A DNA stretch of 34,021 nucleotides from Gammaproteobacteria bacterium (GCA_023266055.1 JAHFRW010000008.1:38425-72445); one strand, 5' to 3'. Counted from the first letter of the stretch, positions 17,350 through 25,121 are shown. Notes: generated from the letters alone by a model not told the origin. Numbers and translations are program-made.

Positions 17350-18219
17350 ATGAATGGCAGGAGTGTTCCGTCGAGGTCTATGTTGCGAATGATGCTTTCT
17401 CCCACGCTTTTAACGGACAGTATGTTATATGCCTTGCTGCCGCGCCGGTCGCGTTCCAGCCATAAAGGTGATTATGGCCACGTTCTGGTGGTGGGGGGTG
17501 ATCATGGGATGGCGGGTGCCGTGCGTCTTGCGGGTGAGGCGGCTGTACGAACGGGCAGCGGCCTGGTGAGTATTGCCACGCGCCCTGACCATGCGGCTGT
17601 TATCGCGGCGACATGCCCTGAATTAATGTGTCATGGTGTGGAGGGCGCGCGTGATCTGCGTCCCTTGTTGCAACGTGCCAGTATCGTCGTCATCGGTCCG
17701 GGTCTGGGGCAGTCAGCCTGGGCGCGTGATTTGCTGGCGGCGGTATTGCAGACTTCCTTGCCGCTGGTGGTGGATGCCGACGCGCTTAATCTGCTCGCGC
17801 AGGAGCCTGTGTCACGCGATCAATGGGTGCTTACGCCGCATCCTGGTGAGGCGGCGCGCCTGCTGACTGTTACGCCAGAGCAGATTCAGGGTGATCGCAT
17901 TCACGCCGTGACAGCATTGCAACAGCGATATGGCGGAGTGAGCGTGTTAAAGGGAATGGGTTCGCTGGTGTGTACACTCTCATCCGTCTCGGTGTGTGAC
18001 GCGGGTAATCCGGGAATGGCGAGCGGCGGGATGGGAGATGTGCTGGCGGGTATTATCGCCGGCCTGTCAGCGCAAGGTTTGAGTCTGGATAATGCAGCAT
18101 GTGTCGGCGTGTATATTCATGCCAAGGCAGGTGACAAGGCAGCACAGGCGGGTGAGCGTGGTCTGTTGGCCAGTGATCTCATGCCGTATCTTCGTACGTT
18201 ATTGAACCCGGATTGCTAA
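17350..18219 (+). CDS. nnrD: ADP-dependent NAD(P)H-hydrate dehydratase (standalone)
   Basis: Metabolite-repair enzyme that reconverts hydrated NADH or NADPH to the usable form, with ADP hydrolysis. The 289-residue protein corresponds to only the C-terminal (YjeF_C, ribokinase-like) half of E. coli Nnr; the N-terminal epimerase domain is missing here. Key segments are SSHKGDYGHVLVVGGDHGMA, GLGQSAWARDLLAAVL, LPLVVDADALNLLA, WVLTPHPGEAARLL, and the phosphate-binding GNPGMASGGMGDVLAGIIAG. The exact start is uncertain: ATGs also occur at 17380 and slightly later, and 17380 has GAGG close upstream. The stop overlaps the tsaE start by one base (TAATG), so the two are coupled. Confidence 0.93.
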   Translation: MNGRSVPSRSMLRMMLSPTLLTDSMLYALLPRRSRSSHKGDYGHVLVVGGDHGMAGAVRLAGEAAVRTGSGLVSIATRPDHAAVIAATCPELMCHGVEGARDLRPLLQRASIVVIGPGLGQSAWARDLLAAVLQTSLPLVVDADALNLLAQEPVSRDQWVLTPHPGEAARLLTVTPEQIQGDRIHAVTALQQRYGGVSVLKGMGSLVCTLSSVSVCDAGNPGMASGGMGDVLAGIIAGLSAQGLSLDNAACVGVYIHAKAGDKAAQAGERGLLASDLMPYLRTLLNPDC

Positions 18220-18701
18220 TGCAGGCCCGGATTCTGCAAGAGCACGACATGCTGGTGTTTGGGGCGCGTTTGGGTACGTGTGCTGTTCAGCCTGCGGGTG
18301 AATATGATGCCTGTGCGGGTGTCATCATCTTTTTACACGGTGAACTTGGCGCAGGTAAAACCACACTTGTGCGTGGTCTTCTGCAGGGGCTGGGTTACCA
18401 TGGCAAGGTTAAAAGCCCTACGTATACACTGGTGGAGTCGTATCACCCCAGTCGGTGTCAGGTGTATCATTTCGACTTGTATCGTCTTGCCGATCCTCAG
18501 GAGCTGGAATACATTGGATTACGGGATTTTCTGGAAAATGCCGCCATATTCCTTGTTGAATGGCCTGAGCGTGGAATCGGGTATTTGCCGTCACCGGATC
18601 TCGATATCCATATTGATTACGTCGATACTGCGCGCCAGATACGTTTGATACCCCGCAGCCCTATGGGCGCAGCCATTGTGGCCGGAATGGATGGGAATTG
18701 A
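18219..18701 (+). CDS. tsaE: tRNA t6A threonylcarbamoylation ATPase TsaE
   Basis: Small P-loop ATPase that supports the TsaB-TsaD complex in making t6A37 on ANN-decoding tRNAs. The protein is 160 residues from the ATG at 18219. It has the Walker A motif GELGAGKTTLVRGLLQGLG, the family segments VKSPTYTLVESY and VYHFDLYRLADPQELEYIGL, and VEWPERGIGYLPSPDLDI. The start shares a base with the nnrD stop. The order nnrD-tsaE-amidase matches the yjeF-yjeE-amiB cluster of gammaproteobacteria. Here the amidase is followed by glnD on the other strand, not by mutL. Confidence 0.95.
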   Translation: MQARILQEHDMLVFGARLGTCAVQPAGEYDACAGVIIFLHGELGAGKTTLVRGLLQGLGYHGKVKSPTYTLVESYHPSRCQVYHFDLYRLADPQELEYIGLRDFLENAAIFLVEWPERGIGYLPSPDLDIHIDYVDTARQIRLIPRSPMGAAIVAGMDGN

Positions 18702-18840
18702 ACAATTGTTTCCGGGCTGGTGCTGGCCTGGATAATTTTCTTGATATTCAATGGAGATTTCCTCCGCATCCCTACGATTATATTGAAAATAAATGCTTTT
18801 TTGTGTATAAAAACACTTGAGGTTTTTATGGCTGGTTTTA

Positions 18841-18937
18841 AGAGCCTGTTCAATATCTCGGTCAAGGGATGTAGGGCACCCCTATATATTAGGGTAACGC
18901 CGCGATGCACCCTTCAGCGAGATATTGCACGGGCTCT
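18841..18937. repeat. 97-bp imperfect palindrome (MITE/REP-like)
   Basis: The first 19 bases after 18841, GAGCCTGTTCAATATCTCG (18842-18860), pair with the last ones (18918-18936) at 17 of 19 positions. Pairing continues inward through an AAGGG/CCCTT block. The centre contains a second small hairpin around CCCTATATATTAGGG. The element fills much of the 249-base gap between tsaE and the amidase gene. It has the form of a small non-autonomous mobile element or a REP-type hairpin. I see no coding capacity. Confidence 0.7.
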
Positions 18938-18950
18938 AAAGAGTTTTGAA

Positions 18951-20372
18951 ATGAAAAAAATCATTGTACTGGCTTGTTTGATGACCATGCCCGCATGGCT
19001 GGTGTGGCCTGCGATCAGTCTGGCGGGCAACGCACAGATCAAGAGCGTACGCCTGTGGACAGGCCCGGATAATACGCGTCTTGTTTTTGACATGAACGTT
19101 TCGGCGCCATACAGTGTTTTTACCCTGGAAAATCCTGATCGGGTAGTGATAGATCTGCAAGATGTACGTCTGGCTGCCCCCGTGGGCACGGTGGATTATA
19201 ACAATCCGTTATTGCAAGGTATACGCAGTGCGCAACGTAATAAGGATTTGCGTGTGGTGCTCGACTTAAAAAGCCGGGTCAAACCCGAGAGTTTTATCCT
19301 TGCACCCACAGGTGAATACGGTTATCGCCTGGTAGTAGATTTATTCGATGCCCGTACGACGACTAAAACCCCCGAGATTATCGCACCGTCCACGCCCGCC
19401 CCGGTCATTGCTGCAGAACCGCGGATAGAGACCAAAATAGAAAGCAAGCCTGCCGTTAGCGCACCATCTGGCGCCAGAGTGGTGGTGGATGATAAACGCT
19501 ATCGTGACATCATCGTTGCTATTGATGCCGGACACGGAGGTGAAGACCCTGGCGCACGTGGTCCGAGTGGTACACGTGAAAAAGATGTGGTGCTGGCCAT
19601 CGCGCGGAAGCTCGAAAATCTGATTCGTAAGGAACCCGGCATGCGTCCGGTGATGATTCGTGATGGTGATTACTACATCGATCTGCGTCGCCGCACACAA
19701 AAGGCTCGCGAACAGAAAGCGGATATTTTCGTCTCGATCCACGCCGATGCCTTCACGCGTCCCGATGCGCGTGGTTCATCAGTATTTATCCTGTCTGAAC
19801 GTGGCGCTACCAGTGAAGCGGCGCGCTGGCTGGCTGACAAGGAAAATGCATCCGATCTGATTGGTGGTGTGGATCTGGGCGGCAAGGATAAAATGCTGGC
19901 TTCGGTGTTGCTGGATTTATCACAAACGGCGTCTGTCGAAGCCAGCCATGATGTTGCCACGCAGGTGCTTGCAGGCCTCAAAAACATTGGGGAGGTACAC
20001 AAGCCTCATGTTGAGCGTGCCGGATTTATGGTGCTGAAGGCGCCCGATATTCCATCACTGCTGGTGGAAACCGCTTTTATTTCCAATCCCCGTGAAGAGA
20101 AAAAATTGCAGGACGAAGATCATCAGCAGGAGCTTGCACGTGCCATTCTCAATGGTATCCGTAGCTACTTTATGCGTTCCCCGCCACCGGGCACCAAGCT
20201 GGCTTATTCGGCGAATGTCAGGCAACACATTATTGTCGAAGGTGAAACCCTGATGGCAATCGCCGGGCAATATGGCACCAGCATTGATAAATTGAAATCC
20301 ATTAACAAACTGATTGATGATCAAATTAAAGTAGGCGGAAAACTACGTATACCTGCCGAGGACGATAGTTAA
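18951..20372 (+). CDS. N-acetylmuramoyl-L-alanine amidase (AmiB/AmiC-type) with AMIN and LysM domains
   Basis: Periplasmic zinc amidase that splits septal peptidoglycan during daughter-cell separation. The true start is most likely the ATG at 18951 (473 residues), which gives the signal peptide MKKIIVLACLMTMPAWLVWP; the frame is open further upstream through the palindrome but without a signal. Order: AMIN domain (about 28-125, KSVRLWTGPDNTRLVFDMNV); Pro/Ala linker; Amidase_3 catalytic domain (about 188-405) with zinc-ligand regions IDAGHGGEDPGARG, REKDVVLAIA and VSIHADAFT and the catalytic Glu in LLVETAFISNP; then one C-terminal LysM (GETLMAIAGQYGTSIDKLKS). Position after tsaE matches amiB of E. 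coli. The domain set matches AmiB-like enzymes with LysM. Confidence 0.93.
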   Translation: MKKIIVLACLMTMPAWLVWPAISLAGNAQIKSVRLWTGPDNTRLVFDMNVSAPYSVFTLENPDRVVIDLQDVRLAAPVGTVDYNNPLLQGIRSAQRNKDLRVVLDLKSRVKPESFILAPTGEYGYRLVVDLFDARTTTKTPEIIAPSTPAPVIAAEPRIETKIESKPAVSAPSGARVVVDDKRYRDIIVAIDAGHGGEDPGARGPSGTREKDVVLAIARKLENLIRKEPGMRPVMIRDGDYYIDLRRRTQKAREQKADIFVSIHADAFTRPDARGSSVFILSERGATSEAARWLADKENASDLIGGVDLGGKDKMLASVLLDLSQTASVEASHDVATQVLAGLKNIGEVHKPHVERAGFMVLKAPDIPSLLVETAFISNPREEKKLQDEDHQQELARAILNGIRSYFMRSPPPGTKLAYSANVRQHIIVEGETLMAIAGQYGTSIDKLKSINKLIDDQIKVGGKLRIPAEDDS

Positions 20373-20450
20373 CCATTCAAGGTGAGTTGGGATACCGGGT
20401 CTCTGATGATGTCGAAATATAGTATTGAATGATAAGGCTGGGGATGTACA

Positions 20451-23258
20451 TTACTTTTTATCCAGATATTTTATCACCGTATTACGCAGATGAGTAAATT
20501 GCGCTTCTGTTTGTAAAGGTTGATTGGCCTTGTCGGTGATAAAAAACACGTCCTCAACGCGCGCGCCCAAGGTGGTGATTTTGGCGTTTTGCACCCGCAT
20601 GCCCGATTCACGCAAAGCCTGTCCTACTCTGGACAATAAACCGGGGCGGTCGGTGGTGATAAGCTCCATGATGGTACGCTGATTGCGTTCGTCGTTGCTG
20701 AATGTAATTTCAGTCGGTGTTGTAAAATACTTGAGCTGGCGTGGCAGCAGGCGCCCTCCCTGTGTCAGCTTTTGACCCTTACTTTGTAAATGGTGTTTTA
20801 GTATGCCGGGAATTTCCTGCAGGCGGTGCTGATTTGAGATCGGTTCACCCGATGCTTCCATGACAATGTAGGTGCCGAAGGTTAAGCCATTTTTTGCAGT
20901 AATAAGCCGTGCGTTAAGAATGGTAAGGCCTAATTGATCAAGTGCCTGAGCGGTGATGGCAAACAAGTGTTCCTGATCCTGGGTGTAGATGAATATTTCA
21001 GTGCCATCATGGGGTGACTGTTGGCGTGCCAGTACTAACGGTAAATCCTCGGGCGTGGCGCGTAAAATCACTTCGGTATGCCAGGCAACTTCATCAGCGG
21101 AATGACGCAGAAAATAATCGTCTCCCCATTCGCGCCAGACGTTTTCGACATACGAGGATATATTGGTGCCGTGGGTGGCACGACTGCATGGATGCAGGAG
21201 GTAGAGCAACGCAGGGAGCGGTTGCCGAGGATGCCGGGAGTCCGCAGCATCGATGGCCTGTTGTTGTAGCATGGCGAGTGCCTGGCGTTTGATTTCATAG
21301 AGTTGTTCGGCACGATCCATGACGTACCCCCGGTCACTTCGCAAGGCACGTTTAGTGGTATTGTAGAGTTCCGTCAACAGCGAATCCTTCCAGCTATTCC
21401 ACAGCGTAGGATTGGTGCCGCGAATATCGGCGACAGTGAGCAGAAAAAGGTAATCCAGATGCGTCTGGTCACCTGCAATTGCTGCAAAGTCAGCAATAAC
21501 CTGGGGGTCGCTGATATCTTTGCGTTGCGCGGTGCTCGACATTACCAGATGATTTTTAACCAGCCATCCGACAAAATGCGCATCGTATTGGCTCAAATCG
21601 TGATGCAGGCAAAATGCGATGGCGTCGTGTGCGCCCAGTTCGGAATGATCACCACCACGTCCTTTCGCGATATCGTGAAATAATCCCGCCAAATAAAGGA
21701 TTTCCGGTTTGGGAATGCGCTGTATAAGCTCGCTGCACAAGGGCAGCTCGTGTGAGAATTCTGGTACGGTCAAGCGTCGCAGATTACGCACCACCATCAA
21801 CGTATGTTCATCCACCGTGTAGACATGAAATAGATCGTATTGCATTTGCCCGACAATGGCACCAAAGACGGGCATATAGGCCGCCAGCAGGCCATAACGA
21901 TTCATGTGGCGCAACTCGTGGGTAACACCACGAGGTTGCCGCAACATCTCCATAAACAGGCTGCGATTGCGCAAATCATTGCGGAATTTATCGTTAATCA
22001 AATAGCGGTGGTCGCGAATCAGGCGGATGGTCGTGGCGCGCACGCCCTTTAATTCGGGATGTTCCTGCAGTAGCAGAAATATTTCCAGCAAGGCAAAGGG
22101 GTAACGTTTGAAAATACCGTTATGGGTGACTTCAATAAAGCCATTGCATGACTGAAAACGGTTGTTGATCGGTATTATTGTTGCGGGAGCGTCTGCATAG
22201 AGAATGGCTTCCTGAAATAACTGCAACAGCATTTCATTGAGCCGACTTAATTCCATGATGGTGCGGTAATACTCCTTCATGAATTGTTCAACCGCGAGAC
22301 GGTGTTCCTGGTTACGATAGCCAAATTGATGTGCAACCGCCTGCTGATGATCGAACAACAAACGATCTTCGCGACGCCCGGTGAGTATGTGCAGCGTGAA
22401 CCTTACCTGCCAGAGAAAATTCTGGCCAGCGACAAGCGCTTCATGCTCTGCTTCGGTCAGAAAGTTGTGTGTTACCAGATCATGCAGTGTGGTCGCGCCA
22501 AAGTGGCGTTTTGCTACCCAGCCAATCATTTGAATATCGCGCAGCCCTCCGGGGCCTTCCTTGACATTCGGCTCCAGATTGTAAGCCGTGTCGTGGTATT
22601 TGGTGTGGCGTACAATCTGTTCCTGCCATTTGGCTTCAAAGAATTGGCGACTTGGCCAGATATGTGCGGGTTCGGGGCCTGATCCGGTTGTGGTGCGTAG
22701 CGTCTCGTGTAATATTGGTGGCCCGGCCAGCAGACGTGACTCCATCAGATTGGTTGCGATGGTGATGTCGTGTTCTGCATCAGTAATGCATTCCTGCAGC
22801 GAGCGTACGCTATGGCCGACTTCCAGTCCCATGTCCCATAGAAACATCAGAAACTGTTCGATGCGCGCTTGATAATGCGCGTGGTTGTCATCCTGCAGGA
22901 GGATCAACAGATCAATATCCGAACCGGGGTGCAATTCGCCACGTCCGTAACCCCCGGCTGCAATCAAGGCAATATCGTCTGGCAGGCAAGGCGTGGTCGT
23001 ATTCGCCAGACTGTCAGGGACGATCACCAGTTGATGCCAGATGCGGGTCAGTAACTGGTCAATAATCTGTGCGCGATGATGAACCAGTTGGGAGGCAGGT
23101 GCGCCATTCAGGAAATGTTCCTTGAGGTGCTGCTGGGCAGATTGCAGGGCAGCACGGAACAGCGCCAGCATGGACGCGGGTTTGTCATCATCGCATCGGG
23201 CCAGAGCATCATCCAGAGCGGTGCTGTCAAGAAAATGCGGGGGTAAGTTAGAGCCCAT
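20451..23258 (-). CDS. glnD: Bifunctional [protein-PII] uridylyltransferase/uridylyl-removing enzyme
   Basis: Nitrogen-status sensor that adds UMP to PII proteins when glutamine is low and removes it when glutamine is high. The protein is 935 residues, slightly longer than the E. coli enzyme. The nucleotidyltransferase site is intact (AAGGYGRGELHPGSDIDLLI, near residue 95). It is followed by GlnD-specific helices (NVKEGPGGLRDIQMIGWVAK), an HD phosphohydrolase domain (LAGLFHDIAKGRGGDHSELG) and two C-terminal ACT domains (one around EIFIYTQDQEHLFAITAQAL, the last around MELITTDRPGLLSRVGQALR). Its start overlaps the map stop by 11 bp. It converges with the amidase gene; the 78-bp gap between them shows no clear terminator. 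Confidence 0.97.
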   Translation of the reverse strand: MGSNLPPHFLDSTALDDALARCDDDKPASMLALFRAALQSAQQHLKEHFLNGAPASQLVHHRAQIIDQLLTRIWHQLVIVPDSLANTTTPCLPDDIALIAAGGYGRGELHPGSDIDLLILLQDDNHAHYQARIEQFLMFLWDMGLEVGHSVRSLQECITDAEHDITIATNLMESRLLAGPPILHETLRTTTGSGPEPAHIWPSRQFFEAKWQEQIVRHTKYHDTAYNLEPNVKEGPGGLRDIQMIGWVAKRHFGATTLHDLVTHNFLTEAEHEALVAGQNFLWQVRFTLHILTGRREDRLLFDHQQAVAHQFGYRNQEHRLAVEQFMKEYYRTIMELSRLNEMLLQLFQEAILYADAPATIIPINNRFQSCNGFIEVTHNGIFKRYPFALLEIFLLLQEHPELKGVRATTIRLIRDHRYLINDKFRNDLRNRSLFMEMLRQPRGVTHELRHMNRYGLLAAYMPVFGAIVGQMQYDLFHVYTVDEHTLMVVRNLRRLTVPEFSHELPLCSELIQRIPKPEILYLAGLFHDIAKGRGGDHSELGAHDAIAFCLHHDLSQYDAHFVGWLVKNHLVMSSTAQRKDISDPQVIADFAAIAGDQTHLDYLFLLTVADIRGTNPTLWNSWKDSLLTELYNTTKRALRSDRGYVMDRAEQLYEIKRQALAMLQQQAIDAADSRHPRQPLPALLYLLHPCSRATHGTNISSYVENVWREWGDDYFLRHSADEVAWHTEVILRATPEDLPLVLARQQSPHDGTEIFIYTQDQEHLFAITAQALDQLGLTILNARLITAKNGLTFGTYIVMEASGEPISNQHRLQEIPGILKHHLQSKGQKLTQGGRLLPRQLKYFTTPTEITFSNDERNQRTIMELITTDRPGLLSRVGQALRESGMRVQNAKITTLGARVEDVFFITDKANQPLQTEAQFTHLRNTVIKYLDKK

Positions 23259-24015
23259 CCTCGGGCCGTTTTGTCAGGACTTCGAAGCCGTTATCGGTGA
23301 CCAGGACGGTATGTTCCCATTGGGCGGACAAGCTGCGATCCTTGGTAACCACCGTCCATTCGTCCGGTAACAGCTTCACATGGCGTTTACCGGCGTTAAT
23401 CATGGGTTCAATGGTAAACGTCATGCCGGGTTCCAGTATCAGGCCGGTGCCGGGGGTGCCGTAATGGAGCACCTGGGGCTCTTCATGAAAGACACGGCCA
23501 ATGCCGTGGCCACAGTATTCGCGTACTACCGAACACCCGTTTGCTTCGGCATGTTGTTGAATAACATGCCCAATATCACCCAGGCGTATCCCTGGTTTAA
23601 CCATCTGGATACCCAGGCACATGCATTCATAGCTGATCCGGGTGACCCGTTTGGCGATAATCGACGGTTCGCCGACCAGGAACATTTTGCTGGTATCGCC
23701 GTGATAAGCGTCTTTGATCACGGTAATGTCTATATTGACAATATCGCTATTTTTCAATACTTTGTCGCCGGGTATGCCATGACATACCTGATGATTTACC
23801 GAGGTGCAGATAGACTTGGGAAAGCCGCGGTAATTAAGCGGTGCGGGAATAGCTTGTTGCACATTGACGATATGTTCATGACAGATGCCATTAAGTGCAT
23901 CGGTAGTAATGCCTGGCTTCACATATGGACGGATCATGTGCAGCACTTCGGCCGCCAACCTGCCAGCGATACGCATTTTCTCGACTTCTTCGGGGGTTTT
24001 GATGCTAACGCTCAT
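23248..24015 (-). CDS. map: Type I methionine aminopeptidase
   Basis: Cytoplasmic metalloprotease that removes the initiator methionine from nascent proteins. The 255-residue protein has the type I pattern. Substrate-site and metal residues appear in NHQVCHGIPGDKVLKNSDIV, NIDITVIKDAYHGDTSKMF (two metal Asp), EYCGHGIGRVFHEEPQVLHY (His), TFTIEPMINAG (Glu) and WEHTVLVTDNGFEVLT (Glu). Upstream on the opposite strand, rpsB would normally be near; here about 10 kb of accessory DNA intervenes. No strong ribosome-binding site is seen before 24015. Confidence 0.97.
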   Translation of the reverse strand: MSVSIKTPEEVEKMRIAGRLAAEVLHMIRPYVKPGITTDALNGICHEHIVNVQQAIPAPLNYRGFPKSICTSVNHQVCHGIPGDKVLKNSDIVNIDITVIKDAYHGDTSKMFLVGEPSIIAKRVTRISYECMCLGIQMVKPGIRLGDIGHVIQQHAEANGCSVVREYCGHGIGRVFHEEPQVLHYGTPGTGLILEPGMTFTIEPMINAGKRHVKLLPDEWTVVTKDRSLSAQWEHTVLVTDNGFEVLTKRPEDGL

Positions 24016-24508
24016 TGATTTTCAAGCCAGATAAAGGAATGTAGCATATTTTACCGTTTATATACATGCAACACCAATCAATTCAAGACATCGTGATTTA
24101 TATATTTATATGAAACTGGCCTTATCTTTTTCCCGGTGCCTCATGTTCGGCTGGAACCTACCTGTTATCTGGGATCCCTGTGGGTAGCCGCGATTTAAAA
24201 AGTTATGGGGAGATTGTTCATGTCATGGCTGGAAAGCCTGCATATTCGGCTATCAAGAACACCTACATCCATAAAACTCATGCTCAAAGGCATGATCACA
24301 TTTTTACCATCAAGGTGGATGTATATCCGTTTCAATCAATCAATACAAGCCATGCCAAATATGTTGGGTACCGAACAGACCTTATCGTTGCTGGAGGGTA
24401 CTATGCAAGCTCGTAATATCTTTAATTTTAAGGAGAAAATAATCATGAGTTATTTAAGATCGCGATACTTTTGGTATGTATAAATCTTACATTAGGGTAC
24501 AAACATTA
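24016..24508. other. Non-coding or unassigned left margin of the accessory island
   Basis: About 490 bases with no gene I can support. Two overlapping open frames on the plus strand (24180-24416 and 24205-24483) give products of 78 and 92 residues with no recognisable motif and poor start contexts. The AT-rich part at 24040-24110 (for example TATATATTTATATG) probably contains the map promoter region. Direct copies of ATTAGGGT occur at 24491 and 24505, just before the inverted-repeat element. Confidence 0.5.
24445..24483 (+). CDS. Possible 12-residue micro-ORF
   Basis: AAGGAG (24430-24435) sits nine bases before an ATG that opens a 12-codon frame, MSYLRSRYFWYV, rich in aromatic and basic residues. 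The ribosome-binding site is better than most in this window, but the peptide matches nothing I know. It may be a small peptide gene, a leader peptide, or the beginning of a gene lost when neighbouring DNA was rearranged. It is also in frame with the C-terminus of the unassigned 92-residue frame. Confidence 0.2.
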   Translation: MSYLRSRYFWYV

Positions 24509-24653
24509 GGGTCAAGTCTCAATACTGTTCGGATAAACCATCCAAGCCAAAAATCCGTTCGGGCTGAGCTTGTCGAAGCCTGGTGTCACAGCGACTTCCC
24601 TTTGACAGGCTCAGGGCGAACAGGTTTATCCGAACAGTATTGAGACTTGACCC
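24509..24653. repeat. 145-bp inverted-repeat element (MITE-like)
   Basis: A perfect 31-bp terminal inverted repeat bounds the element: 24509-24539 (GGGTCAAGTCTCAATACTG and on) is the exact reverse complement of 24623-24653. Inside lies a second, imperfect inverted repeat. Its arms begin GTTCGGGCTGAGCTTGTCGA and end CAGGCTCAGGGCGAAC, a dispersed repeat type that I have seen in many beta- and gammaproteobacterial genomes. No transposase is encoded and no clear target duplication flanks it. It lies just left of the precursor promoter and may mark the island edge. Confidence 0.85.
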
Positions 24654-24684
24654 CCGTTGTGTGTGTATTGGACAAAACTGGCTA

Positions 24685-24713
24685 TTGACAGGTCGTGGGG
24701 GGGGTGATACATA
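24685..24713 (+). promoter_or_regulatory. Strong sigma70-type promoter with G8 spacer, upstream of the peptide precursor
   Basis: A consensus TTGACA (24685-24690) is followed by exactly 17 bases and TACATA (24708-24713). The predicted RNA start is near 24720, about 70 bases before the precursor ATG. The spacer contains eight consecutive G residues (24697-24704). Changes in the length of this run would alter the -35/-10 distance. I see no operator nearby. Confidence 0.6.
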
Positions 24714-24792
24714 TGCTCCGGCCTTGCCGTTCAAGCATCAAACGGGGCTTACAACGTCGAACTAATGGTTGTATTAATGGAGAGGTAAAAAA

Positions 24793-25050
24793 ATGATGAC
24801 GCACATTGATTCCAGAATTGAGCAAGTGGCGAAAGCGTGGATCAATCCTCGCATGATAACGGACGTAGAGGCCCCGGCGGCACCGATCGATATGGAGATC
24901 CTCTTCGATCTCTTTGACCGGTATAACTCGATCACCCATTATGCCGGGGGTGGGGGTGGTAGGGGTGGGGGTGGTAAGGGAGGCGGTGGGCAGGCACGTA
25001 CGGGCACAGGTCAGTGCTGTGCTAGTGGTACTTGCGACATCTTCGCTTAA
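24793..25050 (+). CDS. Gly-rich RiPP precursor peptide (proposed)
   Basis: Product of 85 residues, not a family I recognise. The start at 24793 (or the next ATG, 24796) follows GGAGAGGT at good spacing. Residues 1-50 look like an acidic amphipathic leader (RIEQVAKAWINPRM, then PIDMEILFDLFDRYNSITHY). Residues 52-66 are glycine, interrupted by one Arg (R57) and one Lys (K62). The C-terminus has Gln, Arg, two Thr and then CCASGTC (75-81) before DIFA. Thr70, Thr72, Ser78 and Thr80 with Cys75, Cys76 and Cys81 are the residues a lanthipeptide-type dehydratase and ring closure would use. K62 is the only lysine in the presumed core; the other, K14, is in the leader. The next genes encode a LanM-like dehydratase, an HlyC-type lysine acyltransferase, GNAT proteins and exporters, which is why I call it a precursor. 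Cleavage could follow YAGG. Confidence 0.75.
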   Translation: MMTHIDSRIEQVAKAWINPRMITDVEAPAAPIDMEILFDLFDRYNSITHYAGGGGGRGGGGKGGGGQARTGTGQCCASGTCDIFA

Positions 25051-25064
25051 GTATCGATTCCAGA

Positions 25065-25121
25065 TTGAAGTCACGCGCAACGCGCCACCTCTTGCGGGTG
25101 ACGTGTTGCGCGTGACTTCAA
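25065..25121 (+). terminator. Strong stem-loop between precursor and modification genes
   Basis: A 20-bp stem (25065-25084 with 25102-25121) has 19 matched positions, beginning TTGAAGTCACGCGCAAC. After one mismatch, four further inner pairs (CACC/GGTG) close a 7-base loop. It lies 14 bases after the precursor stop and about 70 bases before the next start. There is no T-run on the plus strand, so it is more likely a partial attenuator or 3-prime RNA stabiliser than a full terminator. Such elements let a precursor be made in excess over its enzymes. Confidence 0.7.

Noticed and set aside
18720-18950. 77-residue N-terminal extension of the amidase
   Set aside because: It would pass through the palindrome and bury the signal peptide that begins at 18951.
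20373-20450. Bidirectional terminator between the amidase and glnD genes
   Set aside because: No convincing GC stem with a T-run on either strand.
24205-24483. 92-residue plus-strand ORF left of the MITE-like element
   Set aside because: No recognisable motif and a poor start context; it overlaps another open frame of similar quality.
24519-24734. Minus-strand ORF with SLSKG and RQAQPER-like segments
   Set aside because: It is a translation through the inverted-repeat element; the dispersed GAGCTTGTCGA-type repeats give such spurious peptides in many genomes.
24949-24993. Possible CRISPR or microcin B17-type reading of the Gly repeats
   Set aside because: The repeats are 15-bp coding units without spacers, and no YcaO/SagB-type cyclodehydratase or dehydrogenase is present in the island.
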